A stretch of DNA of 64,000 nucleotides, from the NCBI RefSeq assembly GCF_002943425.1, contig NZ_PTRA01000005.1, forward strand, positions 308,543 through 372,542, read 5' to 3'. Position numbers and translations under genes: made by a program. This document shows, piece by piece, positions 15,787 to 24,014 of the stretch. This DNA comes from Siphonobacter curvatus (GTDB taxonomy: Bacteria > Bacteroidota > Bacteroidia > Cytophagales > Spirosomataceae). Within the stretch, counting starts at the first letter, position 1; every line of letters begins with the position of its first letter. Below the pieces are notes generated by a model. The model was not told where the DNA came from. It did no database searches and worked only from the letters and a program-made list of their open reading frames with translations.

Positions 15787-15820
15787 TGCATTCGACGATG
15801 CCAGCTTTTCATTCGTCGAA
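15778..15820. promoter_or_regulatory. Operator-like cluster of TTCGACGA motifs before the lanthipeptide gene
   Basis: TTCGACTAATG (15778-15788), TTCGACGATG (15791-15800) and the inverted CATTCGTCGAA (15810-15820) form a direct plus inverted cluster. The last is an exact reverse copy of 13765-13775. There is no T-run, so it is unlikely to be a terminator. It lies 114-156 bp upstream of the precursor ATG. Confidence 0.55.
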
Positions 15821-15933
15821 GGTTGCGTTGGGTCCGGCTAAATTTCTTGAATTGCCGCAACCCGTAGTTTTACCTTTGTCATGTCCTCCTCGCCCAGAGA
15901 GGTACACAAACCAACCATTTCGCTCTACCGCTT

Positions 15934-16077
15934 ATGAAAACGCCCTCTACTTCCGCTAACCGCTTAGTCCTTAAAAAAGAACGCTTGGTATCCCTGCATG
16001 CATCCTCGGGCGGACGCTCTGATTTAACGGTTTCTTCCCGGCTCTGCGAAATGTTTACCATCACCTACGGCCGCTAA
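15934..16077 (+). CDS. Candidate class I lanthipeptide precursor
   Basis: A 47-residue peptide too short for ordinary gene calling. The leader contains RLVLKKERLVSL, which fits the L-x-L-K-K-E-x-(6)-L pattern I recall for Bacteroidota class I lanthipeptide leaders. Residues 24-27 are SSGG, a possible C39 cleavage site. The 20-residue putative core after Gly27 contains Ser29, Thr32, Ser34, Ser35, Thr42 and Thr44 plus one Cys at 38. That would allow one (methyl)lanthionine and several dehydro-residues. It lies between the LytTR/kinase pair and a receiver-like gene (3 bp away), 0.56 kb before lanB. Assignment as LanB substrate is inference from leader pattern, composition and position. Confidence 0.75.
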   Translation: MKTPSTSANRLVLKKERLVSLHASSGGRSDLTVSSRLCEMFTITYGR

Positions 16078-16080
16078 TCC

Positions 16081-16449
16081 ATGTTTAACTGCCTCTTACT
16101 TCACCGATCGTATCTATCCGATACCCTGCTGGAGCATTACATCCGGCGTACGGGCTGTCTGGACTTAACCTGGACTGGTTCGTATTCCAGCGAAGCGGTT
16201 CAGGAGATACGATCGGGGAAGTACGATCTGGTTTTTGTCAGCCTTCCCGAACCCCATTCGCTTCTTCCCGAATCCCTGGTTACTACCTTACGTCACTGTA
16301 AGTCACTCGTCCTGTCTTCGCTGTACCCTGAGCACTTGTATGCTCACTATCGGCTCGAACGCCTTCATTTTCTTACGGAACCCTTCCCCGCCCAACAGTT
16401 TCAGCAGGCCATTGAAAAATACATTGCACTGGCTGAATCGGGTTATTAA
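16081..16449 (+). CDS. Degenerate receiver-like protein in the lanthipeptide unit
   Basis: A 122-residue protein that begins 3 bp after the precursor stop. It looks like a CheY-type alpha/beta fold: the beta-strand and loop YDLVFVSLPEP is where LDI-MP with the phosphoacceptor Asp would be, and the later LVLSSLYPEH and FLTEPFPAQQFQQAIEKYI correspond to the Thr strand and the Lys-Pro loop. The usual Asp is replaced by Ser and the Lys by Thr or Glu, so it is probably not phosphorylated. A pseudo-receiver that binds a partner protein is plausible. No DNA-binding domain is present. Function unknown; the fold call is moderate. Confidence 0.65.
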   Translation: MFNCLLLHRSYLSDTLLEHYIRRTGCLDLTWTGSYSSEAVQEIRSGKYDLVFVSLPEPHSLLPESLVTTLRHCKSLVLSSLYPEHLYAHYRLERLHFLTEPFPAQQFQQAIEKYIALAESGY

Positions 16450-16514
16450 CCCCACCTCAAGTTTACAAATACTTAGTACACGTTAAGTATTATTTAAACA
16501 TCTCATTTTCAATG

Positions 16515-16542
16515 TATTGACAAGTATTGATTTATGTCAATA
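16515..16542. promoter_or_regulatory. Inverted repeat in the lanB promoter region
   Basis: TATTGACA (16515-16522) and TGTCAATA (16535-16542) are perfect inverted copies 12 bp apart, in an AT-rich 187-bp gap before lanB. The spacing and length suit a dimeric regulator. No T-run follows. Confidence 0.4.
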
Positions 16543-16636
16543 TCAACCCATTGAAACGAAAAATATTCCTGTTTGGTAACGGAGTACAGGGGCCGAAAGC
16601 TTACATTTAGCTAGCCAACCAGCCCCCTGATATCCA

Positions 16637-19600
16637 ATGCTCCACCCGTTTGGATTTTACCTCCTCCGCCAACCACACTGGTCTATTGACGAACTTCTCC
16701 AACTCCAGCAAAATGCCTCTTTCATTCCTCTAGCCGCTCAGCTACGATCCTGGTACGCCAGTCCATTGGCCCAACAGGCCTTATGTCTGGCCTCCCCGGC
16801 TTTGTACGAGCGATTTGAGCAGTGGTTTGCGGGTACTGAATTACCCGAAGGCGACAAGTTTTTATTTGCTCTGTATAAATACGCCATCCGGATGAGTACC
16901 CGGTGCACGCCGTACGGATTGTTCGCGGGTTGTTCGGTCGGACAAATCGCTTCGACTACGCAATGGGAAGGGGTTGATCGGGAGCAGTTGCAAACGCATA
17001 CCCGCCTGGATGTAGAGTGTCTGTTTGCTCTGAAAGACTGGCTCACCCAGCAGCCCGTACTCCGTTCGCAACTTCGCGTGTATCCGTGTACGTCATTGTA
17101 TACTGTAGGCGATTCGTACCGCTACGTTGAGCCGCTGCGGGTACAGCAGCAACGGCAGTATTTTATCAGTGCCGTGGAAAAGAATGAGTTTCTGGACCTG
17201 ATTTTTGAGAAGGCCCGCCAGGGAGCTACGCTACCCGAATTGACGCATGGCCTAAGTGAATTAGGTATCGAAGCAGCTGAGGCCGAGGAATATCTGGAAG
17301 ACCTGTTGAGCAACCATTTACTGGTGTTTGAAATTGAACCTACGCTCACGGGTACGGATTACCTGGATTACCTGAGTAAACGGCTTCAAACGCTGGCCGA
17401 TACGCAACCGCTGGTCATTATTTTGAGCCAGCTTCAGGGCCTATTACGGTCCAACACGGATCTCCGCCTGACGTATGAGGCAACCCGCCGCTGGCTCGAT
17501 CAGTATGATCAAACCACGTCCAAACCCGACATCATCCAGGTCGATGCTTTTCATTCACTGGCGGTGAATCAGCTACAGGCTTCGGTGGTGGAGAAAATTA
17601 CGAAACAACTCTCCCGGCTGATGGTCTTGCATCGGCCGTACAAAAACCCGGAACTGGAAGCTTTTAAACGTCGCTTTTACAATCGCTACGAAGATGAAGA
17701 AGTCCCGCTGGCACTGGCCCTGGATCACGAAATTGGCGTAGGGTACGGGCAGCAGTCGCCTTTGGGCATGGGGTACGCCCCGATGGTGGATGACTTGTCG
17801 CTACCCAGCGTAGCCCCCGAAGATACGGAAGCCCGGCCCGCCTGGTGGCAGGATTTTCTGCTGGAAAAGTTTAGCCACTGCCTCAGTACGCACCAGCAGG
17901 AAATTAAGCTCAGTAACGAAGATCTGGCCTGGATTGGTCAGCATCAGCTTCCTTCGCCACGAATGGCCCATAGCTTTTACGTATTGGGCAGTCTGCTTGC
18001 CGCGTCAGAACAAGCCCTGGATCAGGGAGATTTTCAGTTCAGCATGGCGGCCTGTAGCGGCCCCTCTGCGGTAAATTTGCTGAGTCGGTTTTGTGAAGGA
18101 AGTACAACCCTGACGGAGCAGGTACGGGCCTGTGTGGCCGAAGAAGAGCGTTTTCACGCCGATGTCATTTTCGCCGAAATCGTCTACTGCCCCGATTCCA
18201 GAGCCGGTAATATCCTGACCAGACCTGCTTTGCACACGTACGAGATCCCGTACATGGGTCAATCATCGGTGGAGCCGGCCTATCAGATCCCCCTGGAAGA
18301 TTTACGGGTATCGCTGCAAAATCAGCAAGTAGTGTTACGCTCGAAGCGGCTTAACAAACGCGTCATTCCCCGGCTTTCGAATGCTCATAACTACCACAAT
18401 AGCCTGCCGCTGTACCGCTTTTTGTGCGATTTGCAATCACAGGATACGCCATTTCTCTTGCACTGGGACTGGAGTCTGCTGAAGAAACAGGCCTTTTTAC
18501 CACGGGTTAGCTACGAAAACATTATCATTAGCCGGGCCAGGTGGGCTTTACGCAGTGAAGAGTGTACGTCAGTCGACCAACTGCCCAACCTGCTAAAGCA
18601 GAAAGGCTTACCGAACTTTTTTGTACTAGCTTCGGGAGATAATGAACTGTTAATCAACGCACAGGATTCTCATTCCTTGCATTTGCTCTGGCTGGAATTA
18701 CGCAAACAGGGTACGCTTCAGTTATTGGAATTTTTGTCCACGCCTGAGCAGTGCCCGGTTTCAGCCCGGGGCTTGCGGTTTACGCACGAATTGATTCTTC
18801 CTTTTTACAATACGGCCGTATCGCCCATTCCGGGCTTGTCCCATAAGCCTTCCGAAGTACCGCAGCGTCGCTTTTCGATTGGCAGCGAATGGCTGTACCT
18901 GAAGGTGTACATCGGCGAGAAGTCTTCGGATTTAATCCTGATCCAAAGCTTGTACCCAGTGATTCGCCAACTTTTAGGTAATCACATCATCCGCCAGTTT
19001 TTCTTTGTTCGCTACAAAGATCCCGATCCGCACCTGCGGCTCCGGTTTCTGGGAAATCCGCACCTGGAGTTTTATCACCACGTCATTCGGGCTATTGAGC
19101 AGGTACTGCGACCCCACGTACAAACGGGCCTGGTACACCGCATTCAGACCGACACGTACCAGCGGGAACTCGAACGCTACGGCATGCAGCACATGGAACA
19201 TTGCGAAACGATCTTCCATTACGACAGTCTGACGACCCTCTCCTTTCTGGAAGAAGCGGGCATTGCCGCCGATGAAAGCCTGCGGTTTGTGTTTACGACC
19301 CGGCAGATCGATCAGTTGCTGACCGAAGCGGGTTTGAGTATTGCCGAACGGCACGAACTCATGAGCCATCTGAATGGCCAGTTTTTTCAGGAATTCAGCG
19401 GGAATCCCACTTTACGCAAACAGCTCAACGACAAATACCGCCTGTACCGGCCTTTGATTGAACAGCAGCTGAATGCCCCCCGCGAAGCCGCTCCTTCTGG
19501 TCTAAAGGACGTGTTGAATCACCTGAATAGCTCCTTTGCGGGCCAAGACCAACGGTATTACCTCCTAGCGAGTTTTATTCACATGATGATTAACCGTATT

Positions 19601-19705
19601 TTCCCAACCAAGCAGCGGGCCTATGAACTGATTGTGTACGCCTCGCTGACCAAGTATTACGACTCGGCCCGGGCCAAACAGCGAATGGTACCGACCCTCG
19701 ACTAG
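16637..19705 (+). CDS. lanB: Full-length LanB-type lantibiotic dehydratase
   Basis: A 1022-residue protein with both LanB parts. Residues 1-740 match the glutamyl-tRNA-dependent glutamylation domain; early hallmark phrases are FGFYLLRQP and AIRMSTRCTPYGLFAGCSVG. Residues about 750-1015 match the SpaB C-terminal elimination domain, with WLYLKVYIGEKSSDLIL, FFFVRYKDPDPHLRLRF and a C-terminal HMMINRIFPTKQRAYEL. Length is typical for class I enzymes; pinensin-type systems, in contrast, split the two parts. It should convert Ser/Thr of a leader-bound peptide to Dha/Dhb, with the 47-residue precursor at 15934 as the likely substrate. No LanC cyclase gene is seen nearby. Family assignment is secure; substrate pairing is inferred. 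Confidence 0.95.
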   Translation: MLHPFGFYLLRQPHWSIDELLQLQQNASFIPLAAQLRSWYASPLAQQALCLASPALYERFEQWFAGTELPEGDKFLFALYKYAIRMSTRCTPYGLFAGCSVGQIASTTQWEGVDREQLQTHTRLDVECLFALKDWLTQQPVLRSQLRVYPCTSLYTVGDSYRYVEPLRVQQQRQYFISAVEKNEFLDLIFEKARQGATLPELTHGLSELGIEAAEAEEYLEDLLSNHLLVFEIEPTLTGTDYLDYLSKRLQTLADTQPLVIILSQLQGLLRSNTDLRLTYEATRRWLDQYDQTTSKPDIIQVDAFHSLAVNQLQASVVEKITKQLSRLMVLHRPYKNPELEAFKRRFYNRYEDEEVPLALALDHEIGVGYGQQSPLGMGYAPMVDDLSLPSVAPEDTEARPAWWQDFLLEKFSHCLSTHQQEIKLSNEDLAWIGQHQLPSPRMAHSFYVLGSLLAASEQALDQGDFQFSMAACSGPSAVNLLSRFCEGSTTLTEQVRACVAEEERFHADVIFAEIVYCPDSRAGNILTRPALHTYEIPYMGQSSVEPAYQIPLEDLRVSLQNQQVVLRSKRLNKRVIPRLSNAHNYHNSLPLYRFLCDLQSQDTPFLLHWDWSLLKKQAFLPRVSYENIIISRARWALRSEECTSVDQLPNLLKQKGLPNFFVLASGDNELLINAQDSHSLHLLWLELRKQGTLQLLEFLSTPEQCPVSARGLRFTHELILPFYNTAVSPIPGLSHKPSEVPQRRFSIGSEWLYLKVYIGEKSSDLILIQSLYPVIRQLLGNHIIRQFFFVRYKDPDPHLRLRFLGNPHLEFYHHVIRAIEQVLRPHVQTGLVHRIQTDTYQRELERYGMQHMEHCETIFHYDSLTTLSFLEEAGIAADESLRFVFTTRQIDQLLTEAGLSIAERHELMSHLNGQFFQEFSGNPTLRKQLNDKYRLYRPLIEQQLNAPREAAPSGLKDVLNHLNSSFAGQDQRYYLLASFIHMMINRIFPTKQRAYELIVYASLTKYYDSARAKQRMVPTLD

Positions 19706-19851
19706 TCAAGGGATTCATCGGGCAGGTACTCAAAGGTTCGGAATAGATCGGTGGCGGAAACCATCCAGTTGTCGTCGTAACCCATTTCTTCGTCGTCCCA
19801 TTGATCCAGGCCCAGGGAATGATGCAGGAGTACTTGTTCTTTGTTTTTCAT
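19702..19851 (-). CDS. Small acidic hypothetical protein, tail-to-tail with lanB
   Basis: An open frame of 49 residues, starting MKNKEQVLLHHSLGLDQWDDEEMGYDD and ending with an acidic FEYLPDESLD. Its stop overlaps the lanB stop by 4 bp on the opposite strand. The composition (many Asp/Glu, Trp, Tyr) is protein-like and not what random reading usually gives. It could be a small regulator, an immunity factor or another precursor, but there is no Gly-Gly or Cys. I do not recognise a family. Moderate to low confidence that it is translated. Confidence 0.4.
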   Translation of the reverse strand: MKNKEQVLLHHSLGLDQWDDEEMGYDDNWMVSATDLFRTFEYLPDESLD

Positions 19852-20304
19852 GATCGTTTGGTCAGTGTTTACTCAACAAAAGTGAGTGGTAATGAACAGT
19901 GGATCAATAACGTACGGGAATGGTTTATGCGAATTTTTCCGATCTTAAACGAGCCTTCGTTTGACCTAACCCTTTACTAGTGAGGTCTTTCGTCCCGCAG
20001 ATACGGCTGATCATTTAGTCCATATACATTCCATGTCGGGCATCGCATATCGGCACGCCCACCGCTCCTTTCATCCTGCTCTAGGCCACCGTATTGCGGA
20101 TGGCCCCCATGGAATGGTTAGTCGTGGAGAGGTCCAGCCTGGAAGGCTCAAGGGCTACTCAATAGCTAGGTATAAGTACCAAATCTAGTCTAGGTGAATA
20201 ACGAGCAAAGCTTTTAATCTACCATAAAAGTAAGTATAAGCCACTAACCCCCACTGCCGTCAGCATCAAACTCGATTTAGATATATAACAAAAGACATGA
20301 ACAC
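19852..20304. other. Intergenic region with inverted palindrome-like element
   Basis: 453 bp without a convincing gene. At 20019-20056 there is a degenerate copy of the hairpin found at 31377-31419 (shared CATTCCATG-GGGCAT), and at 20101-20117 the same motif in reverse (TGGCCCCCATGGAATG). Together they form a loose inverted pair about 60 bp apart. The region separates the peptide locus from the xylan locus. Confidence 0.5.
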
Positions 20305-20336
20305 AAAAAGCCCAGAGCCTAAACAGACTCTGGGCT
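20305..20336. terminator. Terminator of the xylan operon
   Basis: AGCCCAGAG (20309-20317) pairs perfectly with CTCTGGGCT (20328-20336). On the minus strand the hairpin is followed by TTTTTG. It lies 23 bp after the GH43 stop and so ends the GH115-GH10-GPH-GH43 operon. Confidence 0.88.
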
Positions 20337-20358
20337 AACCCTGTCAAAAACAATCGGA

Positions 20359-21375
20359 CTATCGATACGGATGAATAGTCTGAATATGTCCCTTTTCATC
20401 ATGCAGAAGCGGAGTTACTTTTATACTCCGTAAATGCGTCACTCCTCTGGATAAACTGGAATCATGGTAAAACAAATACCACTGCCCATTGAATTCACAA
20501 ATGGAGTGATGGGAGGTCCAGCCGACTACGGGTTCCAGAATCCGTCCAGCGTAAGTAAAAGGTCCGTACGGGCTTTCCCCGATGGCGTAGCAGATGTAAT
20601 GCGTATCGCCGGTAGAATACGATAAGTAATATTTGCCTTGGTACTTATGTACCCAGCTCGCCTCAAAAAAGCGGCGGTCGTTATCTCCGGCGGTTAGTAC
20701 TTTGCCGTTCTCATCCGTCAGCACAATCTCTCTGACCTCTTCGGCAAAGGATAGCATATCCTGCGTCAGGCGAGCGATCCGAGGCCCCAGAGCGGGTTCA
20801 TCTCCGACCGGCTCCTGATGAGCTGCATCGAAGGTATTATTCCGATACGACTGGAGCTGTCCGCCCCACAAACCGCCGAAGTATAGATACGCCGCCCCGT
20901 CATCATCAACAAAAACGGCGGGGTCAATCGAATAGCTATTCTGAATCGGTTCCGCCTCCGGCGTGAAAGGACCCGCGGGAGAATCGCTGACCGCCACACC
21001 GATCTGGAAAATCCCGTCGGCTTTTTTGGCCGGGAAGTAGAGGTAATATTTCCCGTCTTTAGACGCGGCATCCGGAGCCCACATTTGCTTTTCAGCCCAA
21101 GGCACATCGTTCACGTGCAGAGCCAGGCCGTGATCAACAACGGCAGATTCCGGCGTTTCCATGGAAAAGACGTGATAATCTTCCATTGCAAAATGGCTTC
21201 CCAGATCATCAAAGGGGATACCCGCCTCTACGTCGTGCGAAGGATAGATATAAATTTTTCCTTCAAACACGTGAGCCGAAGGGTCTGCCGTATACAGGTG
21301 CGTCACTAAAGGCTGGGAAATGGCCTTCTTGTTTAATTCCTCAAAATCAATGTGTTCAATTGAATCTTCTGGCAT
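20359..21375 (-). CDS. GH43 glycoside hydrolase (beta-xylosidase / arabinofuranosidase type)
   Basis: A 338-residue five-bladed propeller enzyme. The catalytic base is in YTADPSAHVF (Asp31), the pKa-modulating Asp in SIDPAVFVDDDG (about residue 152) and the general acid Glu in RFFEASWVHKYQGKYYLSYS (about 236). There is no signal peptide, so it acts in the cytoplasm on imported oligosaccharides. It is the last gene of the operon and begins 1 bp after the stop of the GPH symporter gene, which supports a role in cleaving what that transporter brings in. GH43 covers xylosidases and arabinofuranosidases; the exact specificity cannot be read from sequence alone. The operon context favours xylo-oligosaccharides. 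Confidence 0.9.
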   Translation of the reverse strand: MPEDSIEHIDFEELNKKAISQPLVTHLYTADPSAHVFEGKIYIYPSHDVEAGIPFDDLGSHFAMEDYHVFSMETPESAVVDHGLALHVNDVPWAEKQMWAPDAASKDGKYYLYFPAKKADGIFQIGVAVSDSPAGPFTPEAEPIQNSYSIDPAVFVDDDGAAYLYFGGLWGGQLQSYRNNTFDAAHQEPVGDEPALGPRIARLTQDMLSFAEEVREIVLTDENGKVLTAGDNDRRFFEASWVHKYQGKYYLSYSTGDTHYICYAIGESPYGPFTYAGRILEPVVGWTSHHSICEFNGQWYLFYHDSSLSRGVTHLRSIKVTPLLHDEKGHIQTIHPYR

Positions 21376-21376
21376 A

Positions 21377-22870
21377 CTAGGCTTCGTTAGGGGTGTTTAA
21401 TACGGGACTGCGTCTGGCCTGCAGTTCCCTTTCGAGTTTGTCTTCCATTTTCTTATCAATTCCGTAACCCAGCAGTAGCGTGGCTCCCCCGATGAAAATC
21501 AGGCCCGGCACCACGCTCACCAGGAACCGAATCCCTTCTACGGCACTTTCGGTCTGTACCGTCGCATCAGCATCGTAGCCGAATACGCTTAGCAACCAGG
21601 CTGAAATGGCTCCGCCAAAGCTCAGGCCCACTTTTAATCCAAAAATCATAGCGGAGAATATAATCGCCGTTGCTCGCCGGTTATTTTTCCATTCGCTGTA
21701 ATCCGCCACATCCGCAATCATTGCCCAGAGCAGGGGAATGGTGATGCCGTATAGGAAGCCATGCAACGTCTGTAAGGCAAAAACTGTCGATACAGCCGTC
21801 TGGGGCAGAAAATTGATGAGGATCAAACTGGCCCCCGAAAGAGCCACAAAAAGGGCGTAGATATTACGTTTACCCACTTTATCGGCCAGGGGCTTTGAGC
21901 AGATAATCCCCGCAATCATCGCCAGGGTACTCGCCGCACTTACAACGCTGGCAGTAGCATAGGGAGCACTACCGGGCTTGCGAAATTCCGCCAAGGCCGC
22001 TTCTCCGGTGATGCTTTCCAGTTGATCGAGCATCGCTGTGAAGCCCAGGTTTTCTAAAAAGGCCACCTGACTGCCTACCGTCAGATAATACTTGAAGTAA
22101 AAGATGTTCATACCGCCTTTAATTGCCAGCGTGATGAAAATCAGTACCGTCAGACCCAGCATAATTAACCAGGGCCGGTTGTTGACTAAATCCGATAGAT
22201 CCTGCAATAAGGGCGTTTTCTGCTCTTTGGGAGGCGATACGCGTTCTTTGGTAGTCAGAAAGGTGATCAGAAAACAGATCACGCCGGTAATAGCGAATAC
22301 TTTCATCACCTGCTCGAACCCGGCGGCTTTATCGCCCTGACCAATCGAAATGACCAGGGGCAACAGTAATACCTGTACCGTAAACTGGGCAATCATCACG
22401 GCCACAAAGCGGTACGAAGACAGACTATTTCTATCTTTCATATCCCCGGTCATAACACCACTTAGGGCTGAATACGGCAGATTATTGGCAGAATACACCA
22501 CCACCAGAATCAGGTAGGTAACGAAAGCGTAAGCGATTTTACCGCTCTCATTGAACGAAGGCGTGGAAAAGGCCAGCAACGCAATAATGCCGAAGGGTAC
22601 GGAGGTCCAGAGCACCCAGGGACGAAACTTGCCCCACCGGGTATTGGTTCGGTCGGCAATGGCTCCCATTGCCAGATTGAATACGGCCCCAATCACCCCG
22701 CCCGTCAGCATGATAAAGCTGGCACTTCCGGGGGATATTTTGTAGACATCCGTATAGAAAAACGTAAGAAAAGCCATCAGGGTCTGAAAAATCAGGTTTG
22801 CGGCCAGATCGCCCAGGCTATACCCTATTTTTTCGATGACTGTTAATTTGGTGGATACGTGCGGTTCCAT
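21377..22870 (-). CDS. GPH-family sugar:cation symporter (xyloside transporter)
   Basis: A 497-residue inner-membrane transporter with about 12 helices. The N-terminal phrase EKIGYSLGDLAANLIFQ and the loop DRTNTRWGKFRPWVLW are hallmarks of the glycoside-pentoside-hexuronide family (MelB/XynB relatives). A non-helical stretch in the middle (about 275-320, near TGEAALAEFRKPGSAPYA) is longer than in most members. It likely imports xylo-oligosaccharides or aldouronic acids made by the GH10, GH115 and GH30 enzymes. It lies 20 bp downstream of GH10 and 1 bp before GH43. The substrate is inferred from neighbours. Confidence 0.92.
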   Translation of the reverse strand: MEPHVSTKLTVIEKIGYSLGDLAANLIFQTLMAFLTFFYTDVYKISPGSASFIMLTGGVIGAVFNLAMGAIADRTNTRWGKFRPWVLWTSVPFGIIALLAFSTPSFNESGKIAYAFVTYLILVVVYSANNLPYSALSGVMTGDMKDRNSLSSYRFVAVMIAQFTVQVLLLPLVISIGQGDKAAGFEQVMKVFAITGVICFLITFLTTKERVSPPKEQKTPLLQDLSDLVNNRPWLIMLGLTVLIFITLAIKGGMNIFYFKYYLTVGSQVAFLENLGFTAMLDQLESITGEAALAEFRKPGSAPYATASVVSAASTLAMIAGIICSKPLADKVGKRNIYALFVALSGASLILINFLPQTAVSTVFALQTLHGFLYGITIPLLWAMIADVADYSEWKNNRRATAIIFSAMIFGLKVGLSFGGAISAWLLSVFGYDADATVQTESAVEGIRFLVSVVPGLIFIGGATLLLGYGIDKKMEDKLERELQARRSPVLNTPNEA

Positions 22871-22890
22871 AGGATTAGGTGCGGGGTTTG

Positions 22891-24009
22891 CTATTGATTC
22901 GCCTGAATTACTTTGTAAAAAGCTGGCTTGGGGTTGTACTGACGGTCAAACAACAAAGGGTAATTGGTCCGTCCCCGTACGGGCCAGCCATTCAGCCAGC
23001 TTTGTCCGTCATGAACGCCCCAGAACGTCACGCGTGAAATCTTGTCTTTATGCTTGATGAATAGCTTGAACAAGGCCTCGTAATCACTGGCGAGTTTCTG
23101 TTGCAGCGAATCCGGCAATGCATTCGGATAGGGATTCAGCCCTTTGTCGTTTTTCATTTGCTGACTTACTTCGGCTCCCTGGAAATCGCGTTTCAGTACC
23201 TCAATGTCCAGCTCGGTAATGGCCACTTTGATACCCAGAGCTGCATACTGAAGGATGCTTTCCTCAATGTGCTGTAAGGGAATTTTTCCCGCGTGCCAAT
23301 GGCCCTGAATGCCTACACCGTCAATTTTGACACCCGCTGCCTGGATTTTTTTGATAATAGCGATACAGCCCGCCCGCTTGGCCGGTTGTTCGTTGTTGTA
23401 GTCGTTGTAGTACAGGTCGGTTTCGGGCGAAGCTTCCTGAGCCAGCTTGAAGGCTTCCGTGATATAATTTTCGCCCAGTCGGTTCAGGAAAATGGATTTC
23501 CGAAGCGTTCCGTCCTCGTTTAAGGCCTCGTTCACTACGTCCCAGGATTGAACTTTCCCGCGATACCGACCAGCCACGGTTTGAATATGGTTCTTGAAAA
23601 ACAACTGAAGGGAATCGTTGCTTTTAATTTTCCGTACGAAGCCGGGTAACTGACTGTGCCAGATCAGCGTATGGGCATTGATGGCCAGTTTATTTTTCTT
23701 ACCAAACTCCACCAGCTTGTCGGCATAGGTGAAGTCATACTGATCCCAACGCGGATGGATCACTTCCGCCTTCATGATGTTTTCGGGCGTAGCCGCGTTG
23801 AACTGTTCCGTAACTAATTGAATCTCTTTGGGGTTTTTCTCGTCAATCTGACCCGCGTTTAAAGCCGTTCCGATCAGGAAATAGTCTTTGTACACCTCTT
23901 TAAGAGAGGGCAGGTTTACTGACATTGCTGGCCTGGTTTCCGGCTTGAAATGCGTCATAGCCAAACTGGTCAGCCCCAGCAGGAAAAGGGGTGTATATTT
24001 AAATCGCAT
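22891..24009 (-). CDS. GH10 endo-1,4-beta-xylanase
   Basis: A 372-residue secreted enzyme. The signal peptide (MRFKYTPLFLLGLTSLAM) is followed by a GH10 barrel. The acid/base Glu is in WDVVNEALNEDG (about 158) and the nucleophile Glu in KVAITELDIEV (about 265). Other family phrases are INAHTLIWHSQLPGF and FWGVHDGQSWLN. It cuts the xylan backbone, in the periplasm or outside. It lies 5 bp downstream of GH115 in the same operon. There is no carbohydrate-binding module or sorting tail, so periplasmic action on imported oligosaccharides is possible. Confidence 0.95.
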   Translation of the reverse strand: MRFKYTPLFLLGLTSLAMTHFKPETRPAMSVNLPSLKEVYKDYFLIGTALNAGQIDEKNPKEIQLVTEQFNAATPENIMKAEVIHPRWDQYDFTYADKLVEFGKKNKLAINAHTLIWHSQLPGFVRKIKSNDSLQLFFKNHIQTVAGRYRGKVQSWDVVNEALNEDGTLRKSIFLNRLGENYITEAFKLAQEASPETDLYYNDYNNEQPAKRAGCIAIIKKIQAAGVKIDGVGIQGHWHAGKIPLQHIEESILQYAALGIKVAITELDIEVLKRDFQGAEVSQQMKNDKGLNPYPNALPDSLQQKLASDYEALFKLFIKHKDKISRVTFWGVHDGQSWLNGWPVRGRTNYPLLFDRQYNPKPAFYKVIQANQ

Positions 24010-24014
24010 ACAGA

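Noticed and set aside
15778..15820. Inverted repeat after the kinase as a terminator
   Set aside because: No T-run; the arms are copies of a motif found in the other regulatory gap, so an operator is more likely.
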